From: Marinihelvus sp963695135
GTDB lineage: Bacteria > Pseudomonadota > Gammaproteobacteria > Xanthomonadales > SZUA-36
Length of the DNA stretch: 64,000 nt
Direction of reading: 5' to 3'
Assembly: GCA_963695135.1 (NCBI GenBank)
Contig: CAVOGA010000001.1
Location: 1,116,001 to 1,180,000 of the forward strand
In this document: piece by piece, positions 38,060 to 45,552 of the stretch
How the letters are laid out: the number at the start of each line of letters is the position of its first letter
Numbering within the stretch: position 1 is the stretch's first letter
Notes under the pieces: generated by a model
Seen by the model: the letters and a program-made list of their open reading frames with translations, nothing else
Database searches by the model: none
Told to the model about the DNA's origin: nothing
Program-made: the position numbers and the translations under genes

Positions 38060-38758
38060 TCAGTCCTCCGCCAGGAACCGGTAGCCGTGTCCCCTGACGG
38101 TCTGCACGTACTCGTCCAGCCCGGCCGGCTCCAGGGCCTTGCGCAGACGCCGGATGTGCACATCGACGGTACGTTCTTCCAGGTAGGCGTTGGTGCCCCA
38201 CACGTGGTCGAGCAGCTGGGCCCGGCTGTAGGCGCGGCCCTGGTTGCTCATGAAAAATTCCAGCAGGCGGTATTCGGTCGGACCCATGTGCAGTTCTTTC
38301 CCGTCTGCGATCACGCGGCGCGAAATCGTATCCAGCAGCAGCTTGCCGGTGGTGATGCGGCCCTTGTCATCGGCCGGGCTGGTGCGGCGCAGCACGGCAT
38401 TGATGCGGGCAATGAGCTCCCGGGGAGAAAACGGCTTGATGATGTAGTCATCGGTGCCCGCTTCCAGGCCGGCGACCTTGTCGTCCTCGGTGATCTTGGC
38501 GGTGAGCATGATGATCGGTATGTCGGAGGTTACCGGTTCGCGACGCAATCTCCGGGTGAGCTCAATGCCGCTGACGCCGGGCATCATCCAGTCCATCAGG
38601 ATGATATCCGGACGCCGGTCGCTGATCGCGGACAAGGCTTCCTTGGCATCCGCTGCACCCTCGACATCCATTCCGGCCCGCCGCAGCGCAAACTGGATCA
38701 TGTCTCGGATGGCCGATTCGTCGTCAACGACCAGTACCTGAGCCTGGTTAGCGTTCAT
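38060..38758 (-). CDS. phoB: Phosphate-regulon response regulator PhoB
   Basis: A 232-residue OmpR-family regulator with acidic pair VDDE (11-14), phosphoacceptor Asp56 in LMDWMMPGVSG and Lys108 in IIKPFSPREL; MDWMMPG and IKPFSPREL are characteristic of PhoB. The winged-helix domain has LGPTEYRLLEFFM-type and VDVHIRRLRKAL motifs. ATG 38758 is preferred (GGGGTGG upstream, fold starts at residue 8). It is the first gene of the minus-strand cluster and has a near-perfect Pho box in its own promoter. Confidence 0.96.
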   Translation of the reverse strand: MNANQAQVLVVDDESAIRDMIQFALRRAGMDVEGAADAKEALSAISDRRPDIILMDWMMPGVSGIELTRRLRREPVTSDIPIIMLTAKITEDDKVAGLEAGTDDYIIKPFSPRELIARINAVLRRTSPADDKGRITTGKLLLDTISRRVIADGKELHMGPTEYRLLEFFMSNQGRAYSRAQLLDHVWGTNAYLEERTVDVHIRRLRKALEPAGLDEYVQTVRGHGYRFLAED

Positions 38759-38787
38759 GGCCACCCCGGAAAACACTGTTCAGGCAC

Positions 38788-38820
38788 ATTATAGGCCTGC
38801 GCGTGACAGTTTAATGACAG
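38788..38820 (-). promoter_or_regulatory. Pho box and -10 of the phoB promoter
   Basis: On the minus strand CTGTCAT-TAAA-CTGTCAC (38803-38820) matches the 18-bp PhoB consensus with one deviating base per box at most; 9 nt later is a perfect TATAAT (38788-38793). The predicted start of transcription is about 38780, giving a leader of roughly 22 nt. This is the best Pho box in the window and indicates positive autoregulation of phoBR and probably of the genes behind it. Confidence 0.88.
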
Positions 38821-38859
38821 GCGCCCGGCGCCGGCCGGGCAGGGCGGTCATTGCGCATC

Positions 38860-40362
38860 TCAGCTGTCCAGCTGCTGGTCGAAGTCGGACATGATGACCC
38901 GCATCTCTTCCAGGCGGGCGGTAACCCGGGCGCGCTGGTAGTAGTCCAGGTCATCGCGGAGCTGGAGCAGTTCGAGCTGCTCCATGGCCTCCTTGACACT
39001 GCCCCTGAGAAAATAGGCCTCGGCCAGGGCTTCGGCCGACGCAATGTCATTGCCGGCGATGGCTGCAGCCCGGGCAAGCAGTTCATAAAGGGTCGGGCTG
39101 TCGCTGCGCTTGCGCAGTTGCTGGCGCAGCGTCTCTTCCGCGGCACGCGCCTGTTGCGGGTCGCCGGTCAGAACCAGGGCCTCCGCGTATTGCACGCCAA
39201 TGGCATGGTTGCCGGGAAAGCCAAGGTGCAGGTCGGCCAGCTCGTCCACGGCTTCGTCCAGTTGCCCGTTTTCCACGTCCAGGGCCAGCCGCTGCAGGCG
39301 GTAGGGCAGTTTGTAGGGATCCCGCAGCAGTAACTCGTCAAGTATGGCCCCGGCCTCATCAAACTCGCGCGTCCGCTGCAGCGCAATCGCGAGACCGTAC
39401 TGGTAACCCAGCGATTGGGACAGGGGGCCGCCCTGGTCCAGCTCATTACGAAACCACTCGACGGCTTTATCCGGCGGTTCCGTGAACAGGGCGCGCAACC
39501 GCGCCTGCGCCAGGTAAAAATTGAGTCCGTCGCCGGTTTCCGGGGTTGGCAGCGTTGCTGCGCGGGCCTTGGCCTCGGCGATGCGGTTGGTGGTGACCGG
39601 GTGCGTGCGCAGGAATACCGGCGGCGCCTCGCCGGCAGGGCGGTTGATGCGGTTGATCCGTTCAAAAAATTCCGCCATGCCCTCCGGGTCATAACCGGCC
39701 TGGTACAGCGTGTTAATGCCCAGCCGGTCCGCTTCCGCCTCGTTGGCCCGGGTAAAGTTGATCAACACCTGCTGCTGCATGGCGGTGCCGCTCATCAGCG
39801 CGCCGGTAATCGCTTCCCCGCTGCCGCCTCCGACCAGGATCAGGGCCAGCATGCCCAGGGCAATGGGAATGGTCATCGACTGGGCGTTTTCCAGCGTGCG
39901 ATACAAGTGCAGCTGGGTGATGTGCGCCACCTCGTGGGCCAGCACACCGGCGACCTCGTGTTCGTCATCGGCGGCCAGGATCAGGCCGCTGTGCAACGCC
40001 ACCACGCCGCCGGGCGCGGCGAAGGCGTTGACCTGTTTATCGTTGAGCACCACGAAGTGAAAAGGCATATCCGGCCGGTCGCTGTTGGCGACCAGGCGGA
40101 AACCCATGTCGGCAAAGTAGTCCTGGATCAGCGGGTCTTCGATCAGTACGCCAAAGGCCCGCATCTGCATGAGAATGGCGCGCGCATAATCCCGCTCCTC
40201 GCTGTCGCTGAGGAAGTTTTCCGCTGAATTGCCCAGGTCCGGAAGTTCGATGCGCCGGTCGGTCTGGGCAACACTGGCCAGGCTGAACAGGCAGATTGAC
40301 CCGGCGACGCCGAGCCGCCGCAGACCAAACTTGAACGCCTTGACCGAGAAGATGCTTTCCAT
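38860..40362 (-). CDS. bepA: BepA-like periplasmic M48 metalloprotease with TPR
   Basis: A 500-residue exported zinc protease. A signal peptide (about 15-33, LGVAGSICLFSLASVAQ) precedes the M48 domain with HEVAH at 143-147 and the downstream Glu helix NEAEADRLGINTLYQAGYDP. The region after about residue 300 forms TPR-type helices (ALNPETGDGLNFYLAQARLR-like and SLGYQYGLAIALQRTREFDE). BepA assists and degrades stalled LptD and other barrels at the BAM complex. The ATG at 40362 is chosen at the signal peptide. It is divergent from tusD by 60 nt. Confidence 0.9.
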   Translation of the reverse strand: MESIFSVKAFKFGLRRLGVAGSICLFSLASVAQTDRRIELPDLGNSAENFLSDSEERDYARAILMQMRAFGVLIEDPLIQDYFADMGFRLVANSDRPDMPFHFVVLNDKQVNAFAAPGGVVALHSGLILAADDEHEVAGVLAHEVAHITQLHLYRTLENAQSMTIPIALGMLALILVGGGSGEAITGALMSGTAMQQQVLINFTRANEAEADRLGINTLYQAGYDPEGMAEFFERINRINRPAGEAPPVFLRTHPVTTNRIAEAKARAATLPTPETGDGLNFYLAQARLRALFTEPPDKAVEWFRNELDQGGPLSQSLGYQYGLAIALQRTREFDEAGAILDELLLRDPYKLPYRLQRLALDVENGQLDEAVDELADLHLGFPGNHAIGVQYAEALVLTGDPQQARAAEETLRQQLRKRSDSPTLYELLARAAAIAGNDIASAEALAEAYFLRGSVKEAMEQLELLQLRDDLDYYQRARVTARLEEMRVIMSDFDQQLDS

Positions 40363-40422
40363 GAGACTCTTTGGGACAACGTAACCCGTCGCGGGTTCGT
40401 CAGGTACCCGGTCAAGTCTAGC

Positions 40423-40779
40423 GTGAAAATCCTGTTGATGGTCAATACCAGCCCCTGGGGAAGCAGCCGCTCCGGCGTGGCCCTGCGGTTCCTGCGCGCC
40501 GCCGTGGGGGCCGGTCACGAGGTGAGCGCCGTGTATTTCCGTGGCGACGGTGTTTACCACGCCATGCCGGGGCGCCAGGCGGATCCGGGAGCCGAAGATC
40601 TGTCCCTGGCTTTCGCCGCGTTGGCCCAGTCGCAGGATATCGACCTGTTGCTCTGTTCCGCAGCCCTGACCCGGCGCTTTCCGGAATCCCGGGCCGGTTT
40701 CGAGGCGCCCTGGCGAGCCGCGGGCCTGGCGCGTTGGGTTGAATTGCTGCAGGACAGTGACCGCGTGGTGAGCTTCTGA
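40423..40779 (+). CDS. tusD: Sulfur relay protein TusD/DsrE
   Basis: A 118-residue DsrE-fold protein that accepts persulfide sulfur from TusA and passes it to TusE for tRNA 2-thiouridine synthesis. Cys78 (in LLLCSAALTRR) is at the same position as the active Cys78 of E. coli TusD and DsrE. It starts a compact operon tusD-tusC-tusB-tusE; the stop overlaps the tusC start by 1 nt. Confidence 0.9.
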   Translation: MKILLMVNTSPWGSSRSGVALRFLRAAVGAGHEVSAVYFRGDGVYHAMPGRQADPGAEDLSLAFAALAQSQDIDLLLCSAALTRRFPESRAGFEAPWRAAGLARWVELLQDSDRVVSF

Positions 40780-41132
40780 TGACGCGGCTGGCGCTGGTGG
40801 TCCGCTCGGCGCCCTGGGCGGAGCGCAGCGGACGGGAGGCGCTGGACCTGGCGTTGTCCGCGCTGACCATGGATATTCCGGTCAAGGTCTTTTTTATCGG
40901 TGACGGCTTACTGCAGCTGGTTGCCGACCGGGATCCGGCAGGCGCCGGTTTGCCCCCCGGCCAGAAGGCCTGGGCCGGCCTGGAAGCCATGGGGGATATC
41001 GACTTTTTTGCCGATGCCGGAGCGCTGGAAACGCTGTCGGAGGCGGGCCTGGAGCTGGTATTGACCCCGCTGCCCGTGGGCCCCGGCGGCATGCCGTCAC
41101 TGCAGGCCAATCACCAGGTCCTGGTGGTCTGA
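40779..41132 (+). CDS. tusC: Sulfur relay protein TusC/DsrF
   Basis: A 117-residue DsrE-fold protein with REALDLALSALTMDIPVKVFFIGDG, the typical TusC/DsrF core, and a final NHQVLVV strand. It has no cysteine, as expected for the structural subunit of the TusBCD heterohexamer. It directly follows tusD and is 6 nt before tusB. Confidence 0.9.
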   Translation: MTRLALVVRSAPWAERSGREALDLALSALTMDIPVKVFFIGDGLLQLVADRDPAGAGLPPGQKAWAGLEAMGDIDFFADAGALETLSEAGLELVLTPLPVGPGGMPSLQANHQVLVV

Positions 41133-41138
41133 GCCGGT

Positions 41139-41425
41139 ATGGTTTCCCTGCGACTTCACCTGTTGATGAACCCGGCGGCGCTGGACGACCTGGCCGGGCA
41201 GTTGCATGTGCTGGATCAGCTGGTGTTGCTGGACCGGGGCACGGAGCTGCTGATGCAGCCTGATGCGATTAAGCAGCTGCTGAATGACGGCTGACGAAGT
41301 GTATTGCTCCCGGCCGGACCGGCGAGGCCCGCGGGCTGCCCCTGCCGCCGGGCGTCACGGAAATCGATGACATGGTCCTGGTCGCGCTGGTCGAGGCGCG
41401 TTGCCAGGTCCTGAGCTGGACCTGA
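41139..41425 (+). CDS. tusB: Sulfur relay protein TusB/DsrH (one frame break)
   Basis: Third subunit of TusBCD, about 95 residues. The first part reads MVSLRLHLLMNPAALDDLAG and ends near LLND; one base appears to be missing at about 41285-41293, after which the other frame gives VTEIDDMVLVALVEARCQVLSWT with the closing SW typical of TusB/DsrH. No single uninterrupted frame covers the gene. It lies exactly between tusC and tusE, 2 nt from the latter, where tusB is expected. Confidence 0.72.
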
Positions 41426-41427
41426 CC

Positions 41428-41763
41428 ATGGAGCTGCAGCTCGAGGATGGACGCAGCCTGTCCCTGGATGAGCAGGGCTACCTGGCGGACTGGACCGAGT
41501 GGTCTGACGAGGTTGCCGATGCCTTTGCCCGGCTGGACGGAATTGAGCTCCGGGAAGAACACCGGGTGGTCATCAGCCTGCTGCGTGAGTTCTACCGTGA
41601 ATACGAAATCGCGCCGCCCATGCGCGGCCTGCTGAAACTGCTGCGCCGGCGCCTTGACGATGAATCGCTGAGCAGTCGTCAGCTGTATCGCCTGTTTCCC
41701 GAGGGGCCTGCCAAGCAGGCCTGCCGCTACGCCGGTCTGCCGCGCCCGGTCAGCTGCATTTAG
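41428..41763 (+). CDS. tusE: TusE/DsrC-family sulfur carrier with two C-terminal cysteines
   Basis: A 111-residue protein of the DsrC/TusE/RspA family. It has the family core DEQGYLADWTEWSDEVA, REFYREYEIAPPMRGLLK and SRQLYRLFPEGPAKQA and ends in the flexible arm CRYAGLPRPVSCI. Cys110 is the universally conserved penultimate cysteine. Cys99, 11 residues earlier, corresponds to the second redox cysteine of true DsrC, which E. coli TusE lacks (Thr at that place). It sits in a tusDCB operon without dsrAB in view, so a role in tRNA thiolation is likely, but DsrC-like trisulfide chemistry is possible. The ATG at 41428 is 2 nt after tusB. Confidence 0.9.
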   Translation: MELQLEDGRSLSLDEQGYLADWTEWSDEVADAFARLDGIELREEHRVVISLLREFYREYEIAPPMRGLLKLLRRRLDDESLSSRQLYRLFPEGPAKQACRYAGLPRPVSCI

Positions 41764-41826
41764 CAGGCCCCGTTCCGCCAGGACCATTGTCCCGCTGCCG
41801 GGGCAGCTTTGAATCCTGCGCTCCGG

Positions 41827-41832
41827 TATAAT
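41827..41832 (+). promoter_or_regulatory. Consensus -10 box before isocitrate dehydrogenase
   Basis: A perfect TATAAT 58 nt upstream of the isocitrate dehydrogenase ATG. The -35 region at the right distance (CAGCTT) is poor, so the promoter may need an activator. The predicted leader is about 45 nt and holds AGGAG before the start codon. Confidence 0.45.
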
Positions 41833-41884
41833 GCGCGGTTTTTCCAATCCGGCGACAGGGCCGGGCAGCAGGAGCAAGATAGTC

Positions 41885-42895
41885 ATGGCAACCCCCATCA
41901 CGGTCATTCCCGGCGACGGCATCGGCCCGGAGATCATGGACGCGACACTTCGCGTTCTGGAGGCGGTTGACGCCGGCCTCAGTTTCGAAACGGCCGAGGC
42001 GGGGCTCGCGGCCATGGAGAGCAGTGGCGAGTTGCTTCCGGAGGCCACGCTGCAGTCCATCGCGCGTAACCGGATTTGCCTGAAAGGGCCCCTGACAACG
42101 CCGGTGGGCAAGGGTTTTCGTTCGATCAATGTGACCCTGCGCAAGGAGTTTGACCTGTACGCCAACGTCCGCCCGGTGGTTTCCCTGCCCGGCACCAGGT
42201 CCCGTTACGAGGACATTGACATCATCACCGTGCGGGAGAACACCCAGGGCGCCTACCTCGCGGCCGATGCGCGTTTGCTCGACGACGGCCAGACCGCGGA
42301 GTCCAAGATGGTCGTGACCCGGGCGGGTTGCGAGCGCGTGACACGCTATGCCTTTGAGCTGGCGCGGCGCGAGGGTCGCAAGAAAGTGACGATCGTGCAC
42401 AAGGCCAACATTCTGAAAATGGTCTCTGGAATGTTCCTGGACGTGGCCCGCGAGGTTGCGGTGGATTTCCCCGATATCGACAGCAGCGAGATGATCGTTG
42501 ACGCGACGTGCATGAAGCTGGTGATGAATCCCTGGGAGTTCGATGTGATTGTCACCACCAACCTGTTCGGTGACATCATCTCGGATCTTTGCGCCGGCCT
42601 GGTCGGCGGCCTCGGCCTGGCGCCGGGCGCCAACATTGGCGAGAACGCTGCGATGTTCGAGGCGGTACATGGTTCCGCGCCGGATATCGCCGGCCAGGGC
42701 ATTGCCAATCCCTGCGCGCTGTTGCTGGCTTCTGCCCAGATGCTGTCGCACCTGGAAATGGAGGACAAGGCGCGCGCCCTTCGCAGCGCCATACGTGAAA
42801 CCCTGGCTGCCCGGGACCGGACCACGCCGGACGTTGGTGGCAGCGGCACCACCGCCAGCATGGCCGACGCGATTGCTGAACGCATCAAGGCCTGA
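41885..42895 (+). CDS. NAD-dependent isocitrate dehydrogenase
   Basis: A 336-residue beta-decarboxylating dehydrogenase that oxidises isocitrate to 2-oxoglutarate in the citric acid cycle. Motifs in order: ITVIPGDGIGPEIMDATLRVL; the substrate loop SINVTLRKEFDLYANVRPV with the Ser and Arg residues typical of isocitrate rather than isopropylmalate enzymes; ITVRENTQGAY; HKANILKMVSGMF; NLFGDIISDLCAGLVGGLGLAPGANIG; and the cofactor-site HGSAPDIAGQGIANP. The Asp-Ile in SAPDIAG fits NAD preference as in short mitochondrial-type enzymes. ATG 41885 is chosen with AGGAG about 12 nt upstream. It stands alone. Confidence 0.9.
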   Translation: MATPITVIPGDGIGPEIMDATLRVLEAVDAGLSFETAEAGLAAMESSGELLPEATLQSIARNRICLKGPLTTPVGKGFRSINVTLRKEFDLYANVRPVVSLPGTRSRYEDIDIITVRENTQGAYLAADARLLDDGQTAESKMVVTRAGCERVTRYAFELARREGRKKVTIVHKANILKMVSGMFLDVAREVAVDFPDIDSSEMIVDATCMKLVMNPWEFDVIVTTNLFGDIISDLCAGLVGGLGLAPGANIGENAAMFEAVHGSAPDIAGQGIANPCALLLASAQMLSHLEMEDKARALRSAIRETLAARDRTTPDVGGSGTTASMADAIAERIKA

Positions 42896-43064
42896 AGCAG
42901 GCCGGTGTTGCAGGAATACAACGCCGGCCGCCGGCAGCGGGTCTAAGCCGCGCTGCTGCTGCGCGGCCAACCGGCGCTGAACCGGCTAATTTTCAATGTG
43001 TTAGACCATGCCCCGGGCCCCTTTCCGGGGTGTCATAAAAGACGTAAAAACCTTCCGCTATTCA

Positions 43065-43093
43065 TTGACTTGCTGTGGTTTTCCTGCCATATT
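43065..43093 (+). promoter_or_regulatory. Sigma-70 promoter before the FadL-like gene
   Basis: TTGACT (43065-43070), 17 nt, CATATT (43088-43093): five and four matches to the -35 and -10 consensus with ideal spacing. The start of transcription would be about 43100, 38 nt before the ATG. The rest of the 242-bp gap after the isocitrate dehydrogenase gene shows no other recognisable element. Confidence 0.5.
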
Positions 43094-43137
43094 GCGGTGT
43101 GCAAAACCAGCTATACAGCAGGGAAGCGTTCGCGCTG

Positions 43138-44322
43138 ATGAAATCAACCATCCTGAAAGCAGCCATTCTGGCAGCGGGGCTGAGCCCGGGGATGGCGGCT
43201 GCGCAGCTTCCGGGGTTGCCTTTCAGCAGCTTCACCGCCGGCGGCACGGGCCTGACGCCTTTCTATGTCATGGGTTTCGAGCTTGGCGTCTGGCAGGAAT
43301 ACCTGGCCCGCGAGCTGACCCCGGAGTTTCTCGAGGAACCCGAGCTGCCGCCCCTGCACCTGTCATGGCTTGATCCGGAAGTGGTCGCGATCCTGCCGGC
43401 CTTCGCCAGCGGACTGACCCGCGAGCCGCAGACCACTCTGCGCTATGAGCTTGAGATCAACTACCGCGATGCCTTCAATATGGCGCCGGTTGGCAATCTT
43501 GATGCGCCGGGCCTGGGTTTTGAACGCCAGTTGCTGAGTCCCGGGGTGTTCCACCAGCTGAACGACAGCAGCGTGTTTGGTGTCGAGGCCATCCTGGCCT
43601 ACCAGAGCTTTGGCACATCCCAGCTTGGGATGCAGCGCATTGGTGGTCCGTCCACGATTGTGCCCCTGGCCTACAACACCCGGTTCTACGACGAGTCCTC
43701 GTACGGCACCGGCGTGCGCCTGAATCTGAGCAGCGCCATCGCCGACCGCTTCACCATCGGCGCCGGCTTCCAGTCACGCATTGACATGGAGGAATTCGCT
43801 CAATACCGCGGTGTGTATTCCAATCCGGCAGATTTCGATATTCCGGCCCGGGCAACTGTCGGCCTGGCCTTTCAGGCCAACGCCAATACCAGTTTCGACA
43901 TTGCGGTTGAGCGGGTCATGTACAGCGAGGTCAGCGCCTTTCAGAGCCGCCTCCTGCCTGATCGTTTCCTCGCGCAACTGGGTGACTCGACGAGTCCGAA
44001 CTTTGCCTGGGATGACCTGACCATTTTCAAACTGGGTTATACCTGGACCAACGGCAAGGACACCCAGTGGCGCGCTGAAGTCAGCACGCGATCTACGCCG
44101 GCGCCTGACTCGCCCAGCCTGCAGCGTGCGCTGGACCAGGAGCTGGCCGACCACGCCATGTTGCTGGGTTTCAGCCGGCGCACCGGTGAATTCAGCCGTT
44201 TCAATCTGAATGCTGCTTACGCCCCGGCAGACTACCTGTTTGGCGGAAATGTTCTGGGCGTGGCAAGTGAAGATCTCGGCCAGGACCTCGAACTCGAGGC
44301 GGTCTGGTCCCTGGATTTCTGA
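43138..44322 (+). CDS. FadL-like outer-membrane transport protein
   Basis: A 394-residue barrel protein of the OmpP1/FadL/TodX family, which takes up hydrophobic compounds such as long-chain fatty acids. It has a signal peptide (ILKAAILAAGLSPGMAAAQ), amphipathic strands throughout (VRLNLSSAIADRFTIGAGF, ATVGLAFQANANTSFDIAVE) and a C-terminal strand ending in LEAVWSLDF with the terminal Phe. The FadL-type late motif DDLTIFKLGYTW is present. The N-terminal hatch is shorter than in E. coli FadL (446 residues). The ligand is not predictable. The start at 43138 fits the signal peptide. Confidence 0.82.
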   Translation: MKSTILKAAILAAGLSPGMAAAQLPGLPFSSFTAGGTGLTPFYVMGFELGVWQEYLARELTPEFLEEPELPPLHLSWLDPEVVAILPAFASGLTREPQTTLRYELEINYRDAFNMAPVGNLDAPGLGFERQLLSPGVFHQLNDSSVFGVEAILAYQSFGTSQLGMQRIGGPSTIVPLAYNTRFYDESSYGTGVRLNLSSAIADRFTIGAGFQSRIDMEEFAQYRGVYSNPADFDIPARATVGLAFQANANTSFDIAVERVMYSEVSAFQSRLLPDRFLAQLGDSTSPNFAWDDLTIFKLGYTWTNGKDTQWRAEVSTRSTPAPDSPSLQRALDQELADHAMLLGFSRRTGEFSRFNLNAAYAPADYLFGGNVLGVASEDLGQDLELEAVWSLDF

Positions 44323-44412
44323 GTCCCCGCGGTCGCGTGCTGGCGGCGACGGGGTGCCCCTTACCTGTAATGCCTCTCTGTAATGGCCCTGGTTGGCCCA
44401 AGGATCTGAGCC

Positions 44413-45552
44413 GTGGAACTGCTTAAGAACTGGTTTCGACGGACTTTTTCCGACCCCCAGGTTGTCCTGCTTGCGCTGATCCTGGTCAGCGGCGTCCTGT
44501 TTTTCCTGGGCTTCGGGCGGATGCTGTGGCCGGTGCTGGCCAGCGTGGTGGTGGCGTACCTGCTGGAAGCAGGCGTCCAGTTGCTGCAGCGTGTCGGTCT
44601 CGGGCGCGTGCCCTCGGTGCTGGTGATCTTTTTGCTGTTTCTGGCCAGCCTGGTGTTCCTGCTGTTCGGCGTTGTGCCGATCATCTCCCGCCAGCTCACC
44701 CAGCTGGTGGGCAATCTGCCGACCTACCTGAGCCAGGGCCAGGAGCTGCTGGCGGAGCTGCCGCGTAAATACCCGCAGATGATTTCCGAGCCGCAGGTCG
44801 AGGCGGTCATGACCAATATCAGTGCCGAGCTGGCGCGCCTCGGCCAGCAACTGCTGGGTTGGTCGCTGGCCTCCGTGGCCAACCTGGCCGGCCTGGTGAT
44901 CCTGCTGGTGCTGATTCCGGTGCTGGTGTTCTTTCTGCTGCTGGACAAGGACAAGCTGATTGCCTGGTTTGTCGGCTTCCTGCCCCGGGACCGACACCTG
45001 GTCAGCACCGTGTGGTCGGATGTGGAGCGGCAAATCGCAAATTATGTCCGCGGCAAGGTGCTGGAGATCCTGATCGTGGGTGCGGTTACTTACGTCACCT
45101 TTGTAATCCTGGGTCTGCAATACGCGGCGCTGCTGGCGGTCATGGTGGGTTTTTCCGTGCTGATCCCCTATGTCGGCGCCGTGCTGGCGACGCTTCCCGT
45201 GGCGCTGGTGGCTTATTTCCAGTTCGGCTGGGGCTGGGAGTTCGGCAGTGTCGTAATCGCCTATACCGTCATCCAGGTGCTGGACGGGAACGTGCTCGTG
45301 CCGCTGATTTTTTCCGAAGCGGTCAATCTGCACCCGGTCGCCATCATCATCGCCATCCTGGTTTTCGGCGGGCTATGGGGCTTCTGGGGTATTTTCTTTG
45401 CGATCCCACTGGCCACGGTGGTGCAGGCGGTGCTGGCAGCCTGGCCCAGCCTGCGGGAGGAGCAGGGGCCCGAAAATGCCAACGCTCTAGCCGATGCTGA
45501 TACCGATGCCGGGGCCGCAACGGCCGGGGATCAGAGCACCTCGGACGCGTAA
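44413..45552 (+). CDS. AI-2E family permease (PerM-like)
   Basis: A 379-residue inner-membrane protein of the AI-2E/PerM family with about eight membrane helices: a first group at about 15-95, a long periplasmic loop (RQLTQLVGNLPTYLSQGQELL) and a second group at about 150-335. Conserved parts are RYPQ-like PRKYPQMISEP, KVLEILIVGAVTYV and PLATVVQAVLAAW. Families of this kind include Na+/H+ antiporters and autoinducer exporters; the substrate here is unknown. Translation starts at GTG 44413. The end overlaps the convergent PhoH gene by 22 bp. Confidence 0.88.
   Translation: MELLKNWFRRTFSDPQVVLLALILVSGVLFFLGFGRMLWPVLASVVVAYLLEAGVQLLQRVGLGRVPSVLVIFLLFLASLVFLLFGVVPIISRQLTQLVGNLPTYLSQGQELLAELPRKYPQMISEPQVEAVMTNISAELARLGQQLLGWSLASVANLAGLVILLVLIPVLVFFLLLDKDKLIAWFVGFLPRDRHLVSTVWSDVERQIANYVRGKVLEILIVGAVTYVTFVILGLQYAALLAVMVGFSVLIPYVGAVLATLPVALVAYFQFGWGWEFGSVVIAYTVIQVLDGNVLVPLIFSEAVNLHPVAIIIAILVFGGLWGFWGIFFAIPLATVVQAVLAAWPSLREEQGPENANALADADTDAGAATAGDQSTSDA

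Noticed and set aside
43030..43047. GTGTCAT-AAAA-GACGTAA before the FadL-like gene as a Pho box
   Set aside because: Only the first heptamer is acceptable, the second matches poorly, and a good sigma-70 promoter lies just downstream.
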